64,000 bases of DNA from Branchipolynoe longqiensis (lineage: Eukaryota > Annelida > Polychaeta > Phyllodocida > Polynoidae), in NCBI GenBank assembly GCA_030323885.1, contig CM059198.1:60166917-60230916 (forward strand). The letters are read 5' to 3'. Below are positions 1 to 10,110 of this stretch, in pieces. The position numbers and the translations under genes are program-made. Under the pieces are notes generated by a model. The model ran no database searches. It was given only the letters and a program-made list of their open reading frames with translations, and was not told the origin of the DNA. Position 1 is the first letter of the stretch. Each line of letters opens with the position of its first letter.

Positions 1-471
1 CACATACCGAGCACAAATTGGACTCATTTTCCCCCAATAGGCGATTTCTACTTTTTGTGCTGGGGGATTGTTAAACAAACAAACAAAAATTGGACTCATC
101 AGTCCTTGATGATTTCACAAAAATGATGAGTTGCTGTCACCGTCGCCACCGATGGACAACCAAGAAGCAGTCTTCCAGTGGAAAGACACACATAAAAGGT
201 CCGGTCCTGAGCTAGTCTTCTGGGCTGAGTCACTGTCTCGTCGTGGTCACCATGATAGGTCCGGTCCTGGGCCTTTACAGTATCGTTGTGGAAGAACAGG
301 AACTCAACAGAGGGGTTCAGTACTTAGATGAAGGAGTGTTTTAATATCACACAGCGCAGCCTTTATATTCCCCACAGTTTGCTCCAAGTAGCAATGTGCT
401 CGTTCCCACCAGCAAGTCCCCGCTAATCCTGTGAAACAGCCTTTATTGTCCCCACACTATTTCAGGCCTGG
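1..471. other. Unassigned unique-looking DNA
   Basis: No coding signature or recognisable element. An (AAAC)n-like run near 74-90 resembles the tails of SINEs elsewhere in the window, but no SINE body precedes it. The 201-nt open frame at 131-331 has no family features. Confidence 0.4.
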
Positions 472-811
472 TAAAGCTGCATAGTGCGATGAAGCATCAA
501 ATTTTCAAAACCAAAACAATTATCTGGAATTGATTCTACATATCTAACTTAGATACTGATGCACATATTAAGCATTTGTTGCCACATAGCAGGGAAGACT
601 GAGGCAATGTAATAGAACCTGTTACTGATAAAGCCTATGGTGTCAGAGTTTTGGCAAGCTTCCCAAAACTAATTTGACATGCTTGCACTTCAAATATCTC
701 AAAATGTAACTGTTTAAAATAAAGAGGACTTGAAGCTAAAGTAAGGTCGGTTAATCTATTTATCTCAGAAAACTTACAGAAACTGAACACCATCGGACTA
801 TGCAACTTTAA
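472..811 (+). mobile_element. TTAA-type MITE, near full length
   Basis: Begins with AAAGCTGCATAGTGCGATGA and ends with CATCGGACTATGCAACTTTAA, so the ends are inverted repeats around (T)TAAAG-TGCATAGTCCGATG. The right end carries TTAA; the left is GGTAAAG, one base off. About 340 bp, non-coding, same body as copies at 8417, 33709, 42557 and 62651. TTAA target duplications are typical of piggyBac-like and some Kolobok-like transposases; assignment to either is inference. Confidence 0.85.
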
Positions 812-871
812 TTAAACCCCGACTAAGCTGTTCTGCACTCAGCAGCTCCAAGCCACCGCTCACCCAAGTCT

Positions 872-1450
872 AAAGCCTTGTTCACACACACAACTTTAGG
901 CCGAACTAGATAAGGCGAACTAGATGAGGCAAACTAGGCATGAAAGTGAGTCGTGTCCACACATGCAGTACTTGGGGCGGTTTAAGGCGGAAATCGATAT
1001 CTGCGCATGAACAAGTCCATACTAACCAGCGGCAGTTTCGATTAGTCGACGTCACCCCGAGAGAGTGTGGGTTCGACCTAGATATGTATCGACTGAATCG
1101 TATTGTTTTGGAACGATCAAAACTTCTTCTGGGCAGTGAAAACCTAAAAGTAAATGATGACAAAAATATCTGTGCACAGGTAGCAGTTTCATAGACCAAA
1201 TTATATAATATGCACTTTTGCTTAAGCCGCCTCAAAGTAAACCGCTACTGTATACACAGGCAAGATGGGCCGACTTAAGCTACTTCGCTTGATCTAGACT
1301 ACCTCGCGAGGTGGTCTAGTTGAAGCGAACTAGATGAGGCGACTCAGACTTAAGTCGCCTCAGCGTAGTGTCCACACGACCAATGTGAGGCGAACTAGAC
1401 AAGGCGAACTAGTTGAGGCAACTTAACGCCCCTGTGTCAACAGGGCTTTA
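872..1450. mobile_element. TIR element with (G)GCGAACTAGAT subterminal repeats
   Basis: The left end TAAAGCCTTGTTCACAC and the reverse complement of the right end, TAAAGCCCTGTTGACAC, are inverted repeats. Inside, motifs such as GGCGAACTAGATGAGGC recur on both sides in opposite orientation, and the centre holds a short palindrome at CCTCGCGAGG. The flanking TA on each side could be a TA target duplication. The small ORFs at 906-1235 (minus) and 940-1194 (plus) mirror each other inside the element and look fortuitous. Confidence 0.7.
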
Positions 1451-1505
1451 GCCTGCATACATGGGACTTTACTATTTCATTTACTTTGGGCCTACTGTAC
1501 TATAC

Positions 1506-1839
1506 ATTGTCTATGATGTGCGCAACATGGGTAATTGAATGAACGAGACTGTGAATTTCAGTAGATTAGGGCACCATGGCGCCGACTATATTCTATTCTT
1601 AGAACTAATAACTTTGGCCGCTGATCGACACGCCATCTACATGATACTTCTTGAACTACGAAGTTAGATTAAAATCAGACTGTTGGCGACATCTATATTC
1701 GCTTTTAGAACTAAAATGGTCACCGATTGATGCGCCACCTATAGTGATTTCCAGTCAAAGCCGATGACGTGGCACTGGAGATATTCACTTCGACCAGACT
1801 TTTCAAACCGAGAGGACGTACTTCTACCGCCCAGATTTG
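1506..1839 (+). repeat. Split direct repeat A1 of the YR element
   Basis: Matches 4736-5044 almost base for base, from ATTGTCTATGATGTGCGCAA to the CCCAGATTTG end. The main difference is a segment of about 30 bp (near 1588-1622, around TTCTTAGAACTAATAAC) present here and absent from the right copy. Confidence 0.85.
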
Positions 1840-2010
1840 GACTATAACTGGAGCGAGCATGGAAGTTGAAAGAAAACAAGAACATCAGGTCGGAGTCAGT
1901 GGCTATACCCTACAATATCCTGAATAGCTAGTCTTGTTCAAGTCAGACAACTTTGGCTTAAGGCACGCAGACGAAGCAATACAAACAAATGGATCTGGCA
2001 GAGAAGCCTG

Positions 2011-2850
2011 GAGGCGGCCATGACAGCATGCTCAACGGATCGCTACAGGGGGGATCGCTTGAGTCGACACGTCATTGCTCCTCTTTTGTACGATCGGCTG
2101 AACTCTCCTCTGATCCTGGATACCGGCATGAACGACGGACTTGTGGGAGTCGTGGGTTCAAATCTTTTTTCAGCCGATAGCGCGGAGTGTCGGACGTGTG
2201 CCGGCAAGGGAGGACGTATTATCTATGATGCAGTTTCTGCCAGCCGGTGGCGTGCTGACGTCATACTACTTGGAGGCGGCCATGACAGCATGCTCGACGG
2301 ATCGCCACGAAGGCGATCATTTAAACCCACAAACCATCGCTCCTCCACGGTACAATCCGCTGAAACCTACTATCACCAAAAAGTGGACGCGATAAAGAAC
2401 CCTGTGGAGGTAGGATTAATCGTGGCTCTGGCTACAATAAAGAACCACGTCGCTGAGGTCAACCTTGGCATACATGCATATATTCATGAACTGCAGAAAA
2501 ATGCAGATCGACGGAAATCCGGCTCCGTTGCGCTTCACCACTGGAGTGCTGACGTCATGCCACATGGAGGCGGCCATGACAGCATGCTCGACGGATCGAT
2601 ACGCAGGCGGTCGTTTGAGCTGACACGCCGAATCGAGGCGATAAAGAAGCCTCCGGATGTAGGATTAACTGTGGTTCTGGCTGCAGTAAAAAACCTGATT
2701 GACGATATCAAACCTGGTATTAATGCATGTATCAACGAACCGCACAAAAATGCGGAACGACAAAAATCTAGGTCTGCTACCCCGCACTACCGGTGTCCTA
2801 ATGTCACACCGTGGCGAGACGGCCATGACAGCATGCTCGACGAAAACTGC
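2011..2850 (+). repeat. Internal tandem units of the YR element
   Basis: The phrase GGCCATGACAGCATGCTCGA recurs at 2016 (one mismatch), 2278, 2572 and 2821, at spacings of 262, 294 and 249 bp, each within a wider repeated context (GTGCTGACGTCAT upstream, a GATCG-AGGCG motif downstream). A second looser repetition follows: AATGTAACAACT with a downstream CATGCC(A)AGA near 3087 and 3471. The last two spacings are multiples of three, the first is not. Confidence 0.75.
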
Positions 2851-2871
2851 ACATACAACCGCCAGTGCTGA
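2020..2871 (+). CDS. Unrecognised repeat-containing ORF inside the YR element (283 aa)
   Basis: I do not recognise the product. The open frame spans the internal tandem units; the heptapeptide GHDSMLD appears three times in frame (codons from about 2278, 2572 and 2821), twice as GGGHDSMLDGS followed by RRRSF. Between them two related segments of about 70 residues share patterns such as (K/R)xxAIKxPxxVGL and INxxxxxxxKNAxRxKS. That shared pattern with drift is what a repeat protein would show, and the position would suit a Gag-like first ORF of the host element, but there is no zinc knuckle or other Gag motif. The first unit is out of frame, so the start at 2020 sits on the wrong frame of the motif. 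It may be only a fortuitous frame through a non-coding tandem repeat. Confidence 0.3.
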   Translation: MTACSTDRYRGDRLSRHVIAPLLYDRLNSPLILDTGMNDGLVGVVGSNLFSADSAECRTCAGKGGRIIYDAVSASRWRADVILLGGGHDSMLDGSPRRRSFKPTNHRSSTVQSAETYYHQKVDAIKNPVEVGLIVALATIKNHVAEVNLGIHAYIHELQKNADRRKSGSVALHHWSADVMPHGGGHDSMLDGSIRRRSFELTRRIEAIKKPPDVGLTVVLAAVKNLIDDIKPGINACINEPHKNAERQKSRSATPHYRCPNVTPWRDGHDSMLDENCTYNRQC

Positions 2872-3860
2872 CATTACCGAAATGGTGAGCAACATCAAGA
2901 AACAAAAACACAATAAGTTAAGTAACAAAAGCTGACAATCTACATTATAATTCTCAATGCTGACATCAGCGAACCTCACATGCAACCGACAGCTTTGATT
3001 GTATTGGAATGGTGACCCACATTAAAGTTGGGTAAAAAACAAGGTAATCGGAAAATGGCGACCCTGTTGATTTCCACAATGCAACAATGTAACAACTATT
3101 GCACCATACATATGCCAGAGACCTCTTTTTCACCCACCACCCTGCTAATTACACTGAACTGTACATAAGCACCATGGACCAGACGCTGACCCAGATCTCG
3201 CACTCGGCCAGACAAAAGTTATCAGTATGCAGAGTGCATGCAAACTACACCCAGATCTTGTCTGGCTGCTGTGATGGTGACCGTCTAGACGTTGTCGCAG
3301 ACGCAAAGTCTCAGGGAGTGCTGACATCACCATGACCTGGAGGTCGGGCAGTGCATGGGATTTGAGTAATGACATGAAACCGCAAAGCATTCTTCATCCG
3401 TCTAAAATCTTACCTCAAATGATGACGTCGGCAAATCTCCCTGACAACCGCCAGTGCTGTTAATGCGGGAATGTAACAACTCTTGTAACATACATGCCCA
3501 GACTCTTTTTTCCCACTGTTGGATATACTCGTGGAACAAAGTGACACAGGCTTAAGTATACATAGCCACACTAAACCACGAGTAGATATGCCAGAGATAT
3601 AACTCAGGTAACGCGGCCATCGACCAGACGGTGACCCACATCGAGGCCATAGAACATAAAACAAGGTAGAAAATGTTACCCTTAAGGACATCATTCTCCT
3701 GATGCTCTAGGTCATATGTGTTTCGACTTCCGTGCAAGGAGTCTAGCCCAGAGACTTGTTGCTGAGGCTGGCCTGGAATCGGTGATTGTGACACATGACA
3801 ATGCGTTGGCCCCTAACCTGTAACCTGGGATCGATAGTTAAATTTTTGCCTTCTCTCCCC
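2872..3860 (+). other. Internal region of the YR element, no recognisable domain
   Basis: Continues the degenerate internal repeats. I looked for a reverse transcriptase in this interval and saw none. A pyrimidine-rich stretch ending in CTCTCCCCAG at about 3862 resembles a 3' splice site directly before recombinase-like coding sequence. Confidence 0.4.
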
Positions 3861-3863
3861 AGG

Positions 3864-4637
3864 TTACTCACAACGTCACCATCAGCGGCTTATTACTGCC
3901 ATTAAGGCGGGGCTGGCAATTGGGACCTGGAGGAATAAGGCAGCCCAGGCAAGGGAATACTACAGTTATATGCAAGAACATCACGCAGACCCACTGCGAC
4001 CGTCGCAGTACCACATTATGTCGTATCTAATACACCTCAAAGATCGACTCACATTACCAAGTGCCATATTGGACTACCGGTGCTAGCAACTATCATCGCA
4101 CACTCCTCCGACAGAGTAGCCTTTTTTCCTGAAATTGGCAGCTCTGACCCTGGCCATTATCTTCGGGCCAGGGATGTGAGGCTAACCGCAGTGGGCATCA
4201 ATGTCCGAGTCCGGTAATCAAAACGCAATACAAGTCATCGTCTCCAAGAGACATTTCTCATTCCGGCGATACCTGGATCGCCCTACTGTCCACATCAAGC
4301 GTGGAAGGATTACGTGTCCAGGACACCATTTCACCCCGATGGCCCTGCCTTCCTGACTACCAACGGATCACCTCTACGTGCAACCGTGTTGCTTGACACC
4401 ATACCACTGGCCCTGTCCGTGGCAGGTCATCCGGCCCCAGTGGCAATGACACTGCATAGTCTGAGACGAGGTGGTGCACAAGCCTGTGCTCTGCAACGAT
4501 CGTCAATCAGCAACATCAAACAATTGGGTCATTGGACCTCCGACGCAGTGCATGATTATCTACCAAGGCAGTTGGTTTCATCGGATCCCAGGACACTTGC
4601 TCTATTTTTTTTTTGGTTAAGTGCCTGTAATCCTTGA
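3864..4637 (+). pseudogene. Tyrosine recombinase (DIRS/Ngaro type), frameshifted and interrupted
   Basis: A tyrosine recombinase would join the linear or circular element intermediate to the genome in the nucleus. From about 3871 one frame reads like the N-terminal core-binding domain (helical, with AIKAGLAIGTW and SYLIHLKDRL), closing at a TAG near 4092. The catalytic part lies in another frame, with an in-frame TAA at 4215-4217, then open from 4218 to 4637. In the ORF beginning at 4314, HSLRR at residues 48-52 fits the H-x-x-R box, LGHW at 71-74 the second His/Trp position, and the Tyr of DYLP at residue 82 the nucleophile. The segment expected to hold the first catalytic Arg is short or missing. 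At least one frameshift, one nonsense codon and probably a deletion make it non-functional. Its location directly upstream of repeat B1 is as expected for Ngaro-like elements. Confidence 0.75.
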
Positions 4638-4738
4638 AATATCTAAGGTCATCCCATCATGAAAGAGTAATGTAACAAGCTAAGATAGAAAGAATTAAAA
4701 ATTGCCACTCTATACTACTGTCTCGTTCTGTTTTCAAT
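4615..4738 (+). repeat. Split direct repeat B1 of the YR element
   Basis: From GGTTAAGTGCCTGTAATCCT to TTTTCAATT; repeated essentially unchanged at 5082-5206. It abuts A2 with no spacer and overlaps the end of the recombinase frame. Confidence 0.85.
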
Positions 4739-5044
4739 TGTCCATGATGTGCGCAACATGGGTAATTGAATGAACGAGACTGTGAATTTCAGTAGATTAG
4801 GGCACCATGGCGCCGACTATATTCGCTGATCGACACGCCATCTACATGATACTTCTTGAACTACGAAGTTAGATTAAAATCAGACTGTTGGCGACATCTA
4901 TATTCGCTTTTAGAACTAAAATGGTCACCGATTGATGCGCCACCTATAGTGATTTCCAGTCAAAGCCGATGACGTGGCACTGGAGATATTCACTTCGACC
5001 AGACTTTTCAAACCGAGAGGACGTACTTCTGCCGCCCAGATTTG
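4736..5044 (+). repeat. Split direct repeat A2 of the YR element
   Basis: Right-hand counterpart of 1506-1839, lacking about 30 bp found in the left copy. It is followed by 37 unrelated bases (5045-5081) before B2. Confidence 0.85.
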
Positions 5045-5081
5045 CCGTCCCACCCACCCAACTAATATGATGTATTGATAG

Positions 5082-5206
5082 GGTTAAGTGCCTGTAATCC
5101 TTGAAATATCTAAGGTCATCCCATCATGAAAGAGTAATGTAACAAGCTAAGATAGAAAGAATTAAAAATTGCCACTCTATACTACTGTCTCGTTCTGTTT
5201 TCAATT
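5082..5206 (+). repeat. Split direct repeat B2 of the YR element
   Basis: Second copy of the 4615-4738 sequence, marking the right end of the element at about CAATT. Confidence 0.85.
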
Positions 5207-5244
5207 AACCATTTTCTTTCTACAGACTTTACAACTATACCAAT

Positions 5245-5345
5245 TGTCATGAGTGCGAATTGTCACCACCCGGTACCCATCTTGATATGACTATAGAAGT
5301 GTCTAGGACATAAAACCCAAAAAAACAAACAACAAACAAACAAAT
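5245..5345 (+). mobile_element. SINE-1 3' fragment
   Basis: Contains GTCATGAGTGCGAATTGTCA, GGTACCCATCTTGATATGAC and an A/C-rich tail (ACAAACAACAAACAAAC), the diagnostic 3' half of the SINE-1 family described at 52371. Confidence 0.75.
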
Positions 5346-5878
5346 ATATACACATATAACTGTACGCATGTTAGTTAACTTATGATTCTCTTTAACACTT
5401 GGTATCCAGTTGAAATGACGGTTAATCACTTAATTAGGGATTCTCATATACATCGGCTCACCATTTCACTTATCAGAACCCCCCTTGATTACACCAGTAC
5501 ACTGACTCACTTCCACACTTCCATCCACCCACCCGCCCTCCCTCCAGAGGGTGATTAGTCTAGAGGGATCTATTCGGTGACGGATGGCTTTCCTAAGAAA
5601 CCAGGCCAGGTTCACTTTATTTCCGTTGCCAGGCTTATTCTTTTTTTGTTATTCATCAATGGTGTCTTTTTCACCCCCTTATTTCTTCTACTGCTGATGG
5701 GAAATCGACAGCTGCTGGCGATAGGTAAGTCCATTAGCAGGCCGGATGGTGGGTTTACTATGAAGTCACCTACTGGATTCATTAATATATTATATTATTT
5801 AAAAAAAATAATTACTTCGCAAATAGGTAAATAAGAGTAGTGAATGCAAAATAAATACCCCCTTTTTTTTATCGGAAC
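5346..5878. other. Unassigned AT-rich DNA
   Basis: Nothing identifiable. The 85-codon frame at 5577-5834 has a hydrophobic stretch (LILFLLFINGVFFTPLFLLLL) but no homology I recognise and sits in AT-rich DNA that makes such runs likely by chance. Confidence 0.35.
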
Positions 5879-6685
5879 GACATTCCTTACTAACTGCATT
5901 CTCGGTACTCGAGCTTACTGATATCCGGATCTTTTATATATTTGTTTAGGGGGGGGGGGGCTTTATAATTTAGAAGATGTGACAAGCATTTAGCATTGGG
6001 TTCCCTTCGTTGTGTGGGTTGGGAGTGGCTGCAAACGTCAGTACCATATTAGCAAATTGAATGAGATATAATAACCCGATAGCTTCCAGATAGGTCCCTC
6101 CTCTCCTCACCCCCTCTCGTCCCCCCTCTCCTCTCCTCTCCCTCCTCTCCCCTCTCCTCTCCTCCCCTTCTCTCCCCTCCCTCCTCCCCTCCCCTCGCCC
6201 TCTCCGTTTCTCTCCCTGCCCTCCCCTTCCCGACCTCCCCTCTCTCTCCTCTCCCTCCCTCTCCACTCCTTTCCCTACCCTCCCCTCCCCTCTCCTCTCT
6301 TCCCGTATCCCGCACCTCCCCGCACCTCCCTTTCCCCCTCTACTCTCCTCCCCCACCCCTCCGGTCCATTCCTTCCCCACCCCTCTCCTCCCCTCCCTTC
6401 CATCCCCACCCCTCTCCTCCACTTCCTTCCCTCCTTACCCATCCCTACCGCTCCCCTCCCCACTCTTCTCCGCTCCTCTCCTCTCCTCCCCTTCTCCTCC
6501 CCTCTCCTCTCCCCACTTCCCATCCCATCCCACCCCCCCTCCTCCCCTCCCGCTCCCATCCATCCCTTCCCTTCCCTCCCCTCCCATCCCCTCTTCTCTC
6601 ATCCCATCTCCTCCCCTCCTCTTCCTTCCCCTCCCCTCCCGCTCATCTCCCCATCCCCTCTCACTCCCCCCCTTTAAATCCAAAA
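5879..6685. repeat. Tandem duplication, unit 1 (807 bp) with CT-rich tract
   Basis: The unit starts with about 210 bp of ordinary sequence (GACATTCCTTACTAACTGCA, GTGACAAGCATTTAGCATTG, GATAACCCGATAGCTTCC region) and then runs into a C/T tract from about 6092 to 6670. The same order begins again at 6686. Frames in the tract (for example 5970-6422 and 6275-6559, minus) encode only Gly/Arg/Glu strings and are not genes. Confidence 0.85.
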
Positions 6686-7715
6686 GACATTCCTTGCTAA
6701 CTGCATTCTCGGTACTCGAGCTTACTGATATCCACATTTTATTAATTTTTTTGGAGGGGGTGCTTTTTAATTTAGAAGACGTGACAAGCATTTAGCATTG
6801 GGTACCCTTCGTTGTGTGGGTTGGGAGTGGCTGCAAACGTCAGTACATATTAACACATTTAATGAGATATGATAACCCGATAGCTTCCCGATCGGTGCAG
6901 AGTCCTCTCCTCTCCGCCCGCCCCCCTCTACTCCCCCCTCTCCTCTCCTCTCCCTCCCGTCTCCCTCTCCTATCTTCCCGTCTCCCTCCCCTCCCCGCAC
7001 CTCCCCTCCCCCTCTACTGTCCTCTCCGTCCCCTCCGGTCCATTTCCTCCCCACCCTCACTTTACCTCCCCGTCTCCTCCCCTCTCGTCTCCCCACCTCC
7101 CATCCCATCCCACCCCCTCTCCTCCTCTCCCCCTCCCGTCCATCCCTTCCCTTCCATCCCCTCCCCTCCCATCATCTCTCCTCCCATCCCATCTCGTCCC
7201 CTCCCGTTACGCCCCCTCCACTCCCCTTCTCCTCTCCTTTCCTTTCCCTGCCCTGCTCTTCCCTCCCCTCCCCTTCCCGCCCTCCCCCTCTCTATCCTCT
7301 CCTCTACATCCCCTCCCTCTTCTCTCCTCTCCCTCCCTTCTCCCTCTCCTCTCCTCCCGTCCCCCCCCTCCCTGCACCTCCCCTCCCCCCGTCCTCTCCT
7401 CTCCCTCCCCTCCCGTCTATCCCTCCGCACCCCTCCCCTGCCTTCCCTCCCCACCCCTGCCTTCCCTCCCCACCCCGGCCTTCCCTCCCCCGCCTCCCTT
7501 CCCTTACCACCCCTCCACTCCCTTCCCTCCCCACCCCTCCACACCCTTCCCTCCACACCCCTCCCTACCGCATCCCTCCCAACCCCTCTCCTCTCCTCCC
7601 CTCACTCACCTCCCTTGTCCTCCCCTCTCCTCTCCCCCCTCCCCTCCCATCCCACCCCTCACCTCCCCTCTGCTCCCCACTCCTCTCCTCCCCTCATTTC
7701 ACCTCCCCTTCTCAA
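6686..7715. repeat. Tandem duplication, unit 2 with CT-rich tract
   Basis: Repeats the leading 210 bp of unit 1 with scattered substitutions, then continues into a longer C/T tract (about 6900-7715) built from CCCCTCCC/CTCTCCTC words. Such polypyrimidine-polypurine DNA can form triplex or other non-B structure; that is general knowledge, not shown here. The 319-codon frame 6814-7773 is the translated tract. Confidence 0.85.
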
Positions 7716-7721
7716 CCCCAC

Positions 7722-7980
7722 CAAGTCAAACCAACGACTTATACAAATTGATATGTGTCGCTACCTAGCCTGACACTCGGCAATAATAGGATATCACACA
7801 TACTGCTTAACACAGTATGGTGATAATGTGACTGTGTGGGATATCTTGTCATGGAACCAGTTGCCTGATCTCCCAGTGGGGCAGCACTATAAAGTCACCA
7901 TGAGTGTGCACTGTTCCAAGTTAGTATCCATCCTAATATGATCTCAGATGCTGCTCTGATGTAAACCAACAAACAAACTA
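7722..7980 (+). mobile_element. SINE-1 copy
   Basis: Body from AAGTCAAACCAACGACTTAT through GTGGGGCAGCACTATAAAGT to the tail CAACAAACAAAC. The tRNA head is missing or lost in the CT tract. Confidence 0.8.
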
Positions 7981-8151
7981 TATATTTCAATTATCTTCTC
8001 ATCGTGTAGTCACGTGGTACACAATAACAGTAACTCAATCGCTTCCCATGCATCAGCACCTACTCGGTTTCAAAACAAACACAATGGCGATGTCTAATAT
8101 AATATGCACCGGGAGAGGGGGCTGGGGTAGGGGGAGGGAGGAAGGCATTGG
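7981..8151. other. Unassigned spacer
   Basis: Ordinary sequence with a short G-rich run (about 8110-8145). Confidence 0.3.
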
Positions 8152-8416
8152 CAGTGAAAGCTGCATTGTCCGATGGTTTTGTGCTTCTGTAATTTTTCTG
8201 AGATAAATATATTAAATCAATCGTTATAATCTACCTTACTTTAATTTGCGATATCGGGGAACTTTTATTTTAAGTTAATAACTTTTTGTGATTTTTGAAG
8301 TTCAAACATTTAAAATTAATTTTGGGACGCATGCCAAGACTCTCACACCATAGGCTTCTGTGGTAAGAGGTTTGATTAATTTGACTCAGTATTACCTTTT
8401 ATGTGGCGACAGATGC

Positions 8417-8766
8417 TTAAAGCTGCATAGTCCGATGACATATCAAATTTTCAAAACCAAACCAATTATCTAGATTTGATTTCACATATATAACTTAGAT
8501 ACTGATGCATTTATTAAGCATTTGTTTCTGCGTAGAAGGCAATACTGAGTCAATTTAACAGAACGTGCTACTGCTGAAATCTATGGTGTCAGAGTTTTGG
8601 AAAGCTTGCCAAAACTAATTCTCCATGTTTGCACTCAAAATATATCAAAAGTTTACCATTTAAAATAAAAGTAACTTTGAACTAATGTAAAGTAGATACT
8701 AGTGATCAATCGAATATATTTATCTCAGAAATAATACAGAAATTCAAAACCATCGGACTATGCAAG
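8417..8766 (+). mobile_element. TTAA-type MITE nested in another copy
   Basis: Forward copy from TTAAAGCTGCATAGTCCGATG-like start to CATCGGACTATGCAA. It interrupts the minus copy at that copy's internal TTAA. The right-hand TTAA has been lost in a small deletion (GCAA joined directly to GTGGATC). Confidence 0.8.
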
Positions 8767-8784
8767 TGGATCAGCATCTAAGTT

Positions 8785-9190
8785 TGATACGTAGAATCAC
8801 ATCTAGATCATTGCTCATGGACACAGCTGACTCAGCGTCTGGGATGGGTAAAACAAGACTTTTATTCAGGCGCTGCTCACCCGGGCCATTATACAATCAT
8901 GAGTGAGGCTGGTGGGCGATTAACCCTGGAGCGAAGTTCCTGATATTATCAAAGAAAGGTGGGGGGGATGAGAATGTTATAAGGAGGATGAGACATATGA
9001 ACAAGGTAACATTTTAGTGAGCAAAAGAAAGGAGTAACACTGTTTACACAGTTGGGCACGCCGTGTCTAGCAATGAACCTGAATTAGCGCTAACGCACAT
9101 TCAATGTGAATAAAAGTCTTGTTTTACCCATCCCAGACGCTGAGTCAGCTGTGTCCGTGAGCAATGATCTAGATGTGATTCTACGTATCA
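8785..9190. repeat. Fold-back: 84-bp inverted arms around a 238-bp loop
   Basis: Arms 8785-8868 and 9107-9190 are reverse complements with a single visible mismatch (CTCATGGAC versus CTCACGGAC). The outermost 25 or so bases of the arm are themselves TTAA-MITE sequence (GATACGTAGAATCACATCTA), so the inverted duplication captured host-MITE DNA. The loop is unrelated, moderately GC-rich and has no clear ORF. Confidence 0.85.
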
Positions 9191-9242
9191 ATTACTTTGG
9201 TTTTGATAAATTTGATGTTTCATCGTACTATGCCGCTTTAAA

Positions 9243-9504
9243 GTACGATGCAAGTGCGCATGTGCAATCGATCATTACCACTCATTGTTTATGCGCATAG
9301 TAAGCAGTGTATTTAGCGTGTGAGCCGGCAGTTTAGCCGGTTAGTGGCTTATATATTAGCTAGCTTAATTGCATTACAACATTGCCACTTTCAGTCGCTA
9401 TTAAAAACAAAAAACAATAAAGAAACTAAAAGGAAGCTCACCACAAAGGCGTATTGCACTCATTGCACAGTGAATGCTGCCCGAGAACGAAGACTAATTG
9501 GCTT
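9243..9504. other. Unassigned spacer
   Basis: No element recognised; short open frames only. Confidence 0.3.
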
Positions 9505-10110
9505 AAGACCCAGTCACATAGCCGTTAGTGGGCGTAGTTGAACATAGGTGAACGTAGTGGAGGCTAACATGGGTCAAACATGGTGTAAGTATGTTAAACT
9601 ACATTGAAATATGTTAAGGTATGGCAGGTTTTGGTATGGATAAATATGCTATGGCACGGGTGAATATGTTACGGTATCGATAAATACGTTACCGTATGGA
9701 TGACAGTACTTTCAACTACGTTCAACTAGGTTAGCCTCCACTACATTCAGCTATACCCACTAACAGTTATTTGACACATGCTTCGTCCAAGTATGTTAGA
9801 GTATGCTAGAGCATGCTAGAGTACACTAGAGCATGCTAGAGTATGCTAGAGGATGCTAGGGTATGCCATGGTATGCTAGAGTATGCTAGAGTATGTTACC
9901 ATCATGGATGCCAATTCAGCCGCTAACATAGCACTCTTTTGAACATGTCCAAAGATTAAATTGGAACTCACGGACCACCCACATTATTACCAAGTTAGCA
10001 TGACGGAGAAGTATGGATGCCGGTATGTTCAACTAGGTTCAATTACATTCAACTACGTGAGCCTCACTACGTTCAACTACCTTCAGTAATGCGTATGTGC
10101 CCAGGCCTTT
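9505..10110. mobile_element. TACGTTCAAC-family TIR element
   Basis: Left end AAGACCCAGTCACATAGCCG and right end GCGTATGTGCCCAGGCCTTT are inverted repeats of the pattern AAGGCC-GGTCACATACGC. The left flank carries TAGTTGAACGTA-like units and the right flank their reverse complements TACGTTCAACTA. The middle (9782-9900) is an array of GTATGCTAGA decamers. About 606 bp; no coding capacity. Confidence 0.75.
9782..9900. repeat. GTATGCTAGA decamer array
   Basis: About eleven imperfect 10-bp units inside the TIR element. The same array occurs in the relatives at about 20225-20330 and 48790-48885. Confidence 0.8.

Larger units (their letters stand above)
1506..5206 (+). mobile_element. Degenerate Ngaro/PAT-like tyrosine-recombinase retroelement
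   Basis: Two different direct repeats occur in the order A1 (1506-1839), internal region, B1 (4615-4738), A2 (4736-5044), B2 (5082-5206). That split-direct-repeat order is the known hallmark of Ngaro and PAT members of the DIRS order, which integrate by a tyrosine recombinase and give no target duplication. The internal region ends in a decayed tyrosine recombinase directly before B1, also as in that group. At 3.7 kb the copy is short for the group and I cannot find a reverse transcriptase, so it is internally deleted or non-autonomous. A Crypton-like DNA element is the alternative, but the split repeats argue against it. Confidence 0.7.
8152..9242 (-). mobile_element. TTAA-type MITE, minus orientation, split by two later events
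   Basis: The left part (8152-8416) starts at GAAAGCTGCATTGTCCGATG and runs in reverse to a TTAA. The remainder of the same copy resumes after 8766 with GTGGATCAGCATCTAAGTTT and ends near GTACTATGCCGCTTTAA at 9242. Between lie a second MITE (8417-8766) and, farther right, a fold-back (8785-9190). Confidence 0.8.

Noticed and set aside
6814..7773. 319-codon Pro/Ser/Leu ORF
   Set aside because: Translation of a C/T tract; open in several frames and composed of simple words only.
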